In this document: piece by piece, positions 1 through 5,251 of the stretch
How positions within the stretch are numbered: the first letter of the stretch is position 1
Layout of the letters: the number at the start of each line of letters is the position of its first letter
Assembly: GCA_020431545.1 (NCBI GenBank)
Contig: JAGQIB010000348.1
Span: 1-5,622, forward strand
Direction of reading: 5' to 3'
From: Gemmatimonadota bacterium
GTDB lineage: Bacteria > ARS69
DNA: 5,622 bases
Made by a program: the position numbers and the translations under genes
The notes under the pieces: model-generated
The model's database searches: none
The model's input: the letters and a program-made list of their open reading frames with translations, nothing else
Told to the model about the DNA's origin: nothing

Positions 1-74
1 CGGACCGGAGCGGCCGCAACCGCCAGGAGCACGAGCACGATCGCCGCCGCGACCATCATGAGGATCGTCTTCAT
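1..74 (-). CDS. Partial gene: N-terminal signal peptide or membrane anchor of an unidentified protein
   Basis: Only the first 24 codons are in the window; the gene runs off the left edge. The visible protein starts MKTILMMVAAAIVLVLLAV and continues with Ala-Ala-Ala-Pro-Val. It has one lysine followed by a long Ala/Val/Leu stretch, so it is either a Sec signal peptide or a single N-terminal membrane anchor; no cysteine (lipobox) is seen before the edge. The start is well supported. The ATG shares its A with the TGA of the upstream lipoprotein gene (TGATG), and an AAGGAG ribosome-binding site sits 8 nt upstream. It is therefore translationally coupled to the two lipoprotein genes and probably exported with them. 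The function cannot be told from this fragment. Confidence 0.7.
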   Translation of the reverse strand, partial: MKTILMMVAAAIVLVLLAVAAAPV

Positions 75-706
75 CACTTCGTCTCCTTCTCTGCCGGCTT
101 GGCATCCGGCTTCCCTGCCGCGCGCGCGACTCGTGGGAACGTCGCCACGATCGCGCGCGCCGACTCCTCCGCGAGGCGTTCCAGACTGCCCTCGCGTCCG
201 ATCCCGAACACCGTCTCTCCGTTCGTTCCGTCCCTCGAATCGACCGCGCTCCAGATCACGCGACCGCCGGGCACGGTGAGCAGGCGCAACGACACCGAGA
301 CCTCGGGCACCGGCTCACCGCCGCCCGCCCGCTCGCCGAACGCGAGCACGGATCCCACGATCAGCGCCTGCGCGTTCAGCTCGGCCCCGAAGCGCTCGAT
401 CAGCTCGAGAGGAACTCGATCCAGCAGCAGCCACGGCTCCGACCCGAGCACGCGTTCCACCTCTCCCGCATCCACGACCTCGAGATCACGCTGCCGGGCG
501 AGCTCCACCGCGAGGCGGGGCACCCAGTGGTTCGATGCGTCCGGCACCTCCGTGTAGTTCGCGAGCGGGAGAATCGCGATCCGGACTCCCGCGGGCAGCT
601 TCCCGGCCGCGTACGCGCTCGGCCGCGCCGACGAGCAGCCCGCGGCGCCGGCCGCGAGCGCGACCAGGGCCATCATCCCGACGAACCGTGTCGGCGACGG
701 TCTCAT
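74..706 (-). CDS. Outer-membrane lipoprotein with a CsgG/LpoB-like domain (second of a pair)
   Basis: This is a 210-aa predicted lipoprotein. Residues 1-23 form a signal peptide with Arg2 and Arg7 and an Ala/Leu-rich core ending Ala-Ala-Gly before Cys24, a somewhat loose lipobox. Ser at +2 favours outer-membrane sorting. Residues 41-190 follow the alternating alpha/beta pattern of the CsgG/LpoB/GNA1162 class. They show a first strand VRIAILPLANYT, a Val-Val-Asp strand near 77-79, a strand ALIVGSVLAFGE at 114-125 and then VSLRLLTVPGGRVIWSA. A helix (about 174-190) precedes a Lys/Glu-rich tail. The open frame extends upstream to an ATG at 988, but the start at 706 is chosen because it gives the lipoprotein signal, overlaps the preceding stop as ATGA and has GGAG 8 nt upstream. 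Proteins of this fold build the curli secretion channel (CsgG) or activate penicillin-binding proteins (LpoB); the role here is unknown. The stop shares a base with the next gene's start. Confidence 0.85.
   Translation of the reverse strand: MRPSPTRFVGMMALVALAAGAAGCSSARPSAYAAGKLPAGVRIAILPLANYTEVPDASNHWVPRLAVELARQRDLEVVDAGEVERVLGSEPWLLLDRVPLELIERFGAELNAQALIVGSVLAFGERAGGGEPVPEVSVSLRLLTVPGGRVIWSAVDSRDGTNGETVFGIGREGSLERLAEESARAIVATFPRVARAAGKPDAKPAEKETK
83..88 (-). promoter_or_regulatory. Ribosome-binding site of the partial last gene
   Basis: On the minus strand this reads AAGGAG, followed by an 8-nt spacer to the ATG at 74-72. It lies inside the last codons of the upstream lipoprotein gene. Together with the TGATG overlap, it supports a real gene running off the left edge. 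Confidence 0.65.
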
Positions 707-1269
707 CGGAGCGTCTCCAGGAGGTCGCGGCACATGACCGCCGTGAGCTCGCCGAGCGTCGGGATCTCGCGCCAGCCCATGAGCGGCAACGCGGGACCGC
801 CGCGTCGCGTCTGCGAAGCGCTCCACACGATGCGTCCGGACGTCGCGTCCACCAGCCGGATCTCCAGCGACACCAGCGGATAGGAGCTCCGGCCGACCGG
901 CACCATGCCGTAGTCGCGGATCGTGCCCACGAACACGCCCTGGACCTCCGCGATCTCCGCGACGTTCGAGATCTCCTTGCTGGACCACGGCTTGCGATTC
1001 GGACCGGCGCCCCGGACCTTCGTCACCGCGCCCGACATCGCGGTCGGGTCCAGGACCTGCGCGAAGTCGCGGCGCAGCAGCTCGGTCAGGAACACGCTCG
1101 CGACCTTGTCCCCGGCCAGCGCGTCCTGTGCCAGCGAATCGAACGGCAGGATGCCGACCCGCTCGTAGTACGGCAGGTCGGCCTCGCGGTCCACGAACGC
1201 AGCCGGCCCCCCGCAGCCGCCGAGGAACAGCAGCGCCAGCGTCAGGCCGAACCAGGGACTCCGTTCCAT
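703..1269 (-). CDS. Outer-membrane lipoprotein with a CsgG/LpoB/GNA1162-like domain (first of a pair)
   Basis: This is a 188-aa predicted lipoprotein. A short signal peptide ends in the lipobox Leu-Gly-Gly-Cys19, and Gly at +2 predicts the outer membrane. After a linker, residues 37-188 show the pattern of CsgG/LpoB/GNA1162-type periplasmic domains. There is a strand YERVGILPFDSL, an amphipathic helix (about 51-68), a Val-Leu-Asp strand, a strand VQGVFVGTIRDYGM, then LVSLEIRLVDATSGRIVWSA and a C-terminal helix. It is shorter than CsgG (about 277 aa in E. coli), so the long transmembrane hairpins of CsgG may be missing. The ATG at 1269 follows an AGGAG site overlapping the stop of the beta-barrel gene, with 10 nt between genes. 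Its own TGA overlaps the start of the second lipoprotein by 4 nt. Expression coupled to the barrel suggests a job at the outer membrane for the same system. The fold assignment is from pattern only. Confidence 0.87.
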   Translation of the reverse strand: MERSPWFGLTLALLFLGGCGGPAAFVDREADLPYYERVGILPFDSLAQDALAGDKVASVFLTELLRRDFAQVLDPTAMSGAVTKVRGAGPNRKPWSSKEISNVAEIAEVQGVFVGTIRDYGMVPVGRSSYPLVSLEIRLVDATSGRIVWSASQTRRGGPALPLMGWREIPTLGELTAVMCRDLLETLR

Positions 1270-1276
1270 CGCGCGG

Positions 1277-1281
1277 CTCCT
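1277..1281 (-). promoter_or_regulatory. Ribosome-binding site overlapping the stop of the beta-barrel gene
   Basis: The minus strand reads TAGGAG, where TAG is the stop codon of the beta-barrel gene and AGGAG is the Shine-Dalgarno site of the first lipoprotein, 7 nt before its ATG. A ribosome ending on the barrel gene sits on this site, so re-initiation is likely. This ties lipoprotein levels to barrel levels. Confidence 0.65.
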
Positions 1282-2851
1282 AGCGGAAGGTCTTGTCCAC
1301 GGTCACGGTGACCGTCGAAGTGGTGACGGCGTTCGTCGCTCGGGTCCGGTACGCCGAGCCCACCAGACGGAACTCGCGCGGCAACCAGGTATTCGCGCTG
1401 AGTCCGAGCGAACGAGAGACGGTGTTCAGGAAACCGAACTCGGATCGACGCTCGGACCAGTCGACTCCGAGGCGAGTCCGCTCGCCGGTGCGCACGGTCA
1501 CCGTGGCGCTTCCGAAGCGTTCATGACGTTCCAGGCGGCCGGTTCCCCGCAGCACGCGAAGCGATCCGTTCACGCCGAAGGCCGAACGGGGCTGGTACCC
1601 CGCCAGGAACGTCCACTCCCGGTCGCGTCGAGCACCGAGCGTACCGACCGGCGGGATCCAGTCCTTTTGCCACGTGACCTCGAAGTGCGTGTCCGGGCGC
1701 GGATCCAGAATCGACTGGACGAGTCCCTTCCACCGGCGCGGTCCCGACGCGTACGAGGTGGTGCGAACTTCGCCGCGAGCGCGCACGCCCCGGCGCAGGC
1801 GACCGTCCAGCGCGGTGTAGATGACGTCGCCGGGCGCGTTGCCGCGGGAGAACGTCTCGAGCGTGCGCTCGAAGCCGGCCTGCAGGTTCACCTGACGGAA
1901 GACGTCGCGACGGAAGAGGCTGCGGAAGCGGAGGTAGTCCGCGGTGACGTTGCCCGAGGAGCTGCGATGTTCCCGGATCAGGCGGAGATCGAGGCTCCGG
2001 AGCGGAGCGTACTCGAGCTGTCCGCGGGCCGAGCGCTCGTCGATGTCGCGGGCGAAGCTCTGCGCGTTGTCCTCGGAGCGGCCGGTTCGCCACTGGCCGT
2101 CACTGGACCATCGAACCTTCGAAGTGATCCGGCCCGCCCCGGACAGACCGAAGCGGTGGGTTTCCAGATCGCGGACCCGATCCCGCGACGTCGCCTCGGA
2201 CCGGAGCACGTCGTAGTTGCCTTCGAGCTGCAGCGGTCGCCACGACTTCGTCGCGCGCAATCCGCCGCGCCATTCGTTCGTCCGGCCCTCGACTCCCGAG
2301 AAGGACGCGCGCGAATCCAGACGTCGCCAGGAGCCCCCGTACTCGATCGGGCCCACGCCGTGCCGGAGCGCGACCCGGCGGTCTTCGGACGTCCCCCGAC
2401 CGAAGACGCTCTCCTCGTCTCGCCGATCGAAGTCCAGCGACAGAACCGGCCCCACCGGAGAACGCCAGACCCCGCCGAACTCGTACTCGCGCTCGCGCGG
2501 CGGGTTCGCCGCCGCCGCCCGGTCCTGCCAGGGCGCGAACTGCCCCCGGATCTTCAGGGAAGGCGCCTCGAACTCGCCGAAGTAGCGGCTTCTCATCAGG
2601 CGCGTGTCGGATTCACCCGGCCGAAGCGAGTACGAGAGCTGGGCGAAGGCGTTCCAGCGGACCCTCTCCGCCACGGATTGCCGGGTGCCCACGTCGAGTC
2701 GGTGCAGCACGGACTGGTACTCCCCGCCGGCCTCCGTGTACGAGGTCGTGCCGAGGTAGCGTCCCTCGAGCGCCCCGACGCCCCGCGGCCCTCCGAGAAC
2801 GAACAGCACCCCCGCCGGAAGCGCGAATCGGAGGGTCGACGTCACTCGCAT
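1280..2851 (-). CDS. Outer-membrane beta-barrel, probable porin partner of a cytochrome conduit (MtrB/PioB/OmbB-like role)
   Basis: This is a 523-aa protein with a Sec signal peptide (about residues 1-27, ending Val-Gly-Ala before Leu-Glu-Gly). The mature part is one long series of alternating polar and hydrophobic strands separated by charged turns, such as VRWNAFAQLSYSL, WTFLAGYQ and FRLVGSAYRT. It ends with a Thr/Val-alternating strand and a penultimate Phe, as in the C-terminal signal read by the BAM machinery. I see no cysteine, and no plug or TonB-box domain. Arginine is very frequent and lysine rare. The length would allow about 20-26 strands, near the MtrB range though shorter than typical MtrB. 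It begins 15 nt after the periplasmic cytochrome gene, a gene order typical of porin-cytochrome conduits, so I infer that it sheathes that cytochrome. I do not recognise a specific family, and sequence similarity to MtrB is not evident. A plain porin or a filament-export barrel remain alternatives. A weak GGGGG site lies 7 nt before the ATG. Confidence 0.85.
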   Translation of the reverse strand: MRVTSTLRFALPAGVLFVLGGPRGVGALEGRYLGTTSYTEAGGEYQSVLHRLDVGTRQSVAERVRWNAFAQLSYSLRPGESDTRLMRSRYFGEFEAPSLKIRGQFAPWQDRAAAANPPREREYEFGGVWRSPVGPVLSLDFDRRDEESVFGRGTSEDRRVALRHGVGPIEYGGSWRRLDSRASFSGVEGRTNEWRGGLRATKSWRPLQLEGNYDVLRSEATSRDRVRDLETHRFGLSGAGRITSKVRWSSDGQWRTGRSEDNAQSFARDIDERSARGQLEYAPLRSLDLRLIREHRSSSGNVTADYLRFRSLFRRDVFRQVNLQAGFERTLETFSRGNAPGDVIYTALDGRLRRGVRARGEVRTTSYASGPRRWKGLVQSILDPRPDTHFEVTWQKDWIPPVGTLGARRDREWTFLAGYQPRSAFGVNGSLRVLRGTGRLERHERFGSATVTVRTGERTRLGVDWSERRSEFGFLNTVSRSLGLSANTWLPREFRLVGSAYRTRATNAVTTSTVTVTVDKTFR

Positions 2852-2866
2852 CCGGTCGCCCCCGCC

Positions 2867-4018
2867 TCAGTCGAAGAGGCCTTCGCCGAACGCGCCGCCT
2901 TCCGGGTCGGCGTTCGGGTGATGCACGTTGAAGGAGTCGGGACCCGAGTAGTCCCGGCCGTGGCACATGGAGCACGCCTGCGGCGCCAGCGAGTCGTGTC
3001 CGTCTTCGTCGGGAAGCGTGTTCATCACGATCCCCTCCACCGACTGGCTGCCGGGGATTCCGTCGGACGGGATGTGGCAGCCGAGGCAGAAACGTCGATT
3101 CTGCTCCGGATCTCCGCGGGGATTCGTCAGACCGCTCCAGCCGGGCCGCTGGTCGCTGATCAGGTACGCGTTCGGCTCCACGCGATTGTTGCCCTCGGAC
3201 CCGTGCGGATTGTGGCAATCGGAGCAGGACAGCATGTCGCCGACCTGCACGTTCGCGGGCCAGGAGATCGCGATGTCGTGGTTCATGCGGATCTGGTGAC
3301 CCGCGGTGTCTCCGTTCAGGCCGCGATCGTAGTAGTCCGCCAGGAAGCGACCGCTGCGCTCCATGCCGAACGCGCCGAGGGTCCCGTGGCAGGAGAAACA
3401 GAGACCGTACTCCTGCGGCGGCCCGGAGGACTCCGCCCCCGCGATTCCCCGGTACGGCTTCACGAGAAGATCGAAGTGACCGCGCTCGCCGTGCGGATCG
3501 TGGCAGTTCGCGCAGGCCCCCTCGCCGAACACGTCCTGCACGGGCATGTCGGGATCCCACGCGTGCGGCGACACGAGATGGGCGCCCGGGAGCACGGTGG
3601 GATTGGAGTAGACCGCCTCGCCGGGCCACCTTCCGCGGAACTCCACGCCGGTCGTCCGCACGCCGCCGACGTTCGCCTCGAAGTACCCGGCGTCCGGATC
3701 GTCCTCGGGGAGTCGATCGTTCTCGGTGAGCGGGTAGTTCGTGGGGCGCATCGCGTGGCAGGGACTCGCTCCCTCCGACCAGTACGCGAGGCGATTCGAG
3801 TTCTCCGTGAACAGCAGCTCGGGGTGCGCCTCGAGCGCGAGGTCCCCCCCGTGCTCGAGGTGGCACTGGCTGCACTCACCGCGCGTGGAGGGCACGGTGA
3901 TCTCCCGCAGCACACCGGTGTCGGGATCGTAGTGCGGGTTCGGTACCGACTGCGCGAGTGCCGTCGCCGCGGGGAGACCGAGGCACGCGAAGGCCGCGAG
4001 AATCTGGAAGGCTCTCAT
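2867..4018 (-). CDS. Periplasmic multiheme cytochrome c, six CxxCH plus one AxxCH
   Basis: This is a 383-aa secreted cytochrome. Residues 1-22 are a signal peptide ending Ala-Leu-Ala before Gln23; there is no lipobox and no later membrane segment. Covalent heme sites are CSQCH (49-53), CANCH (169-173), CFSCH (207-211), CSDCH (265-269), CLGCH (311-315) and CSMCH (349-353). Three of them (the first, second and fourth) continue as CxxCHxxH, typical of multiheme chains. A seventh site, ASPCH (84-88), keeps Cys-His but lacks the first cysteine. Other histidines (for example NVHHP at 364-368, GHQ at 240-242 and MNH at 245-247) can serve as distal ligands. GGAG lies 7 nt before the ATG. The gene sits directly upstream of the beta-barrel gene, so the likely role is to carry electrons from the periplasm through that barrel. 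It does not look like MtrA (decaheme) or OmaB-type (octaheme) by heme count. The function is inferred from context; the cytochrome identity is certain. Confidence 0.93.
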   Translation of the reverse strand: MRAFQILAAFACLGLPAATALAQSVPNPHYDPDTGVLREITVPSTRGECSQCHLEHGGDLALEAHPELLFTENSNRLAYWSEGASPCHAMRPTNYPLTENDRLPEDDPDAGYFEANVGGVRTTGVEFRGRWPGEAVYSNPTVLPGAHLVSPHAWDPDMPVQDVFGEGACANCHDPHGERGHFDLLVKPYRGIAGAESSGPPQEYGLCFSCHGTLGAFGMERSGRFLADYYDRGLNGDTAGHQIRMNHDIAISWPANVQVGDMLSCSDCHNPHGSEGNNRVEPNAYLISDQRPGWSGLTNPRGDPEQNRRFCLGCHIPSDGIPGSQSVEGIVMNTLPDEDGHDSLAPQACSMCHGRDYSGPDSFNVHHPNADPEGGAFGEGLFD

Positions 4019-4027
4019 GCACGCACT

Positions 4028-4103
4028 CCGATCGGCCGGATCGATGGAGCGTCTCGCCTCGCGTCGGGCCCCGACGTTGGCCGGAGCGTCGGGGTCCGAT
4101 CGG
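4028..4103. repeat. Intergenic region with two copies of the palindrome CCGATCGG
   Basis: The 129-nt gap between the two cytochrome genes holds the 8-bp palindrome CCGATCGG twice, at 4028-4035 and 4096-4103 (68 nt apart). The 8-mer GGAGCGTC also occurs twice, at 4046-4053 and 4083-4090. No convincing -35/-10 pair is visible on the minus strand. The repeats could be operator half-sites for a promoter in front of the downstream cytochrome gene, or chance in GC-rich DNA. The copy at 4028-4035 overlaps the ribosome-binding region of that gene (GGAG at 4029-4026). Confidence 0.3.
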
Positions 4104-4110
4104 GGCGATG

Positions 4111-4134
4111 GACGAAGAGAGTCACCTCTTCGTC
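4111..4134 (-). promoter_or_regulatory. Perfect 9-bp hairpin after the OmcS-like gene (attenuator or mRNA 3' stabiliser)
   Basis: On the minus strand, GACGAAGAG and CTCTTCGTC pair perfectly around a 6-nt loop, starting 13 nt after the TAG of the hexaheme cytochrome gene. No U-run follows (the next bases are CATCGCCCCG), so it is not a classical intrinsic terminator. A hairpin just after a highly expressed first gene commonly protects the 3' end of its mRNA or partly stops transcription. Either would let the filament subunit be made in excess over the conduit and lipoproteins downstream. The stem is seen; the effect is inferred. Confidence 0.55.
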
Positions 4135-4147
4135 TTCAGCGAGGCGA

Positions 4148-5236
4148 CTAGGCGCCTTGCCCGTGGCACTGCCGGCAGAGGTCGCGATAGGCACCGCCAT
4201 CGCCCTCTTCCGTGATCGTGCCGGTTCCGTTCATGAAGATCAGACCGAACGCGTTCTGGTTCCCGTGGCCCTTGTGGCAAGAGAAGCAGGACGGGGTCAG
4301 CTCGGTGTCGGTGCCGTCGTAGCCACCGTTCGCCGGGCTCTGTCCGGTCGGGGACATCACCTGCACCTGGTTCGTGTGACCCGTGAGCTGGGTCAGACGC
4401 GAGTGTCCGCCACCGATGGCGCCGATGTTGGACTCGGCTGCCGGGTGCCGGATGAACTCCTCGTACGCGAGCACGGTGCCCACGGAGTCGGTCAGCGCGA
4501 CGCCGCCGATCTCCGCACCACCCCACGCGCCGTGGAAGTTCGTGTGGCAGCCCTTGCAGAATTCCGCGTAACGCGACATCGACTGATCCGGCTCGTTGAA
4601 CGTGAGGCCGGTGTAGCCGTAGTGGCCCGCGGAATTGCCAGAAGAAGCGTTCTCATGCACCCACGCCGTCAGCGGGTTCGCGCCTTCCACGTCGCCACGG
4701 GTGTAGCTGATCGCGAAGGACGAACCGACCGCCGTGCCGTGCCCACCGAGGTTCCGGTAGCCGCTGTAGCCCGCGGAGTTCCCGCCGTGCACCGCGTGGC
4801 AGTTCGCGCAGTTCAACCCGTCGGGGTCGTTCCAGGCGGGGCTGCTACCCGGCGCGACGTCCGTCGCTCCCAGCGTGTGACCGGTCGTGGGCGGATACAG
4901 ACCGTTGCCGCCCACCTCGTTCAGGGCGCCGCCCTGCCGCACGAAACCGTTGCCGTGACCCTCGAATACGTCCGGGGCCCAGGCCTGGCCGTCATGGCAG
5001 GAGAGGCAAAGCGTGTTGACGTCGTTACGGAGCAGGAAATGGTGTCCCGCGGGGTCGAAAGGAGTGACCACCCCGGAACCGTTCGCGTTGTAACCGTGGC
5101 CCTGGCTGGCGTGCATGATGTGGCAATCCGAGCAAACCAGGCTGAGCCCCGAGTGGAAATCACCCGCCAGCGCTCCCATCGGCGCGAACGTGAGGATCAC
5201 GAGCACCGTGAGGAACAGATGACGTTTGTCGAGCAT
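4148..5236 (-). CDS. OmcS-like hexaheme c-type cytochrome, candidate extracellular nanowire subunit
   Basis: This is a 362-aa secreted cytochrome. The signal peptide (1-24) has a Lys-Arg-His start, a hydrophobic core and Ala-Leu-Ala before Gly25. Six heme sites are present: CSDCH (35-39), CLSCH (77-81), CANCH (143-147), CKGCH (227-231), CFSCH (317-321) and CRQCH (354-358), the last only four residues from the C-terminus. Geobacter OmcS, as I recall it, shares many landmarks: a mature start with Phe-His-Ser-Gly, then CxxCHxMH; CLxCH as site 2; CxxCHxxHG as site 3; Tyr-Arg-x-Leu-Gly-Gly; a Met-Ser before site 4, which reads CxxCHTxxH; Arg-His-Pro-Ala; CxSCHxxH as site 5; and a C-terminal LCxxCH. 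OmcS is about 430 aa and polymerises into filaments with a continuous heme chain. Here His42 corresponds to the histidine that ligates a heme of the neighbouring OmcS subunit. The mature chain is rich in Gly, Asn and Ser and low in Lys/Arg compared with its neighbours. The ATG at 5236 is preferred to a GTG at 5245. The gene lies 15 nt after the NHL gene. Polymerisation is inferred, not shown. Confidence 0.9.
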   Translation of the reverse strand: MLDKRHLFLTVLVILTFAPMGALAGDFHSGLSLVCSDCHIMHASQGHGYNANGSGVVTPFDPAGHHFLLRNDVNTLCLSCHDGQAWAPDVFEGHGNGFVRQGGALNEVGGNGLYPPTTGHTLGATDVAPGSSPAWNDPDGLNCANCHAVHGGNSAGYSGYRNLGGHGTAVGSSFAISYTRGDVEGANPLTAWVHENASSGNSAGHYGYTGLTFNEPDQSMSRYAEFCKGCHTNFHGAWGGAEIGGVALTDSVGTVLAYEEFIRHPAAESNIGAIGGGHSRLTQLTGHTNQVQVMSPTGQSPANGGYDGTDTELTPSCFSCHKGHGNQNAFGLIFMNGTGTITEEGDGGAYRDLCRQCHGQGA

Positions 5237-5241
5237 GGAAA

Positions 5242-5249
5242 CCACCCCC
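5242..5249 (-). promoter_or_regulatory. Ribosome-binding site that decides the start of the OmcS-like gene
   Basis: The minus strand reads GGGGGTGG followed by TTTCC and the ATG at 5236-5234. A possible GTG start (5245-5243) lies inside this purine-rich run and would have no site of its own. It would also add three residues before the basic start of the signal peptide. The ATG at 5236 is therefore the likely start. Confidence 0.5.
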
Positions 5250-5251
5250 AG

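Noticed and set aside
99..557. Plus-strand open frame of 152 codons
   Set aside because: It lies antisense to the second lipoprotein. Composition is Ser/Arg/Pro/Thr-rich without domains, as expected from a shadow frame in GC-rich DNA.
707..988. Longer N-terminus for the second lipoprotein starting at 988
   Set aside because: It would overlap most of the first lipoprotein gene and bury the lipoprotein signal peptide. The start at 706 has ATGA coupling and a Shine-Dalgarno site.
535..1311. Plus-strand open frame of 258 codons
   Set aside because: It is antisense to both lipoproteins and has low-complexity Arg/Ala/His composition. The minus-strand genes have lipoboxes, ribosome-binding sites and coupled starts.
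1299..1315. Near-perfect palindrome ACGGTCAC-G-GTGACCGT
   Set aside because: It falls in codons for the Thr/Val-alternating last beta-strand of the barrel. The symmetry follows from repeated ACG/GTC/GTG codons, so I do not call it an operator.
2613..3875. Minus-strand open frame of 420 codons in another frame across the periplasmic cytochrome
   Set aside because: It is a shadow of the cytochrome gene, with extremely Arg/Gly/Pro-rich translation and no motifs. The overlapping frame has a signal peptide and six CxxCH sites.
4062..4076. Palindrome CGTCGGG-C-CCCGACG in the intergenic gap as a terminator
   Set aside because: A usable loop leaves only a 5-bp stem and no U-run follows, so it is weak next to the 4111-4134 hairpin.
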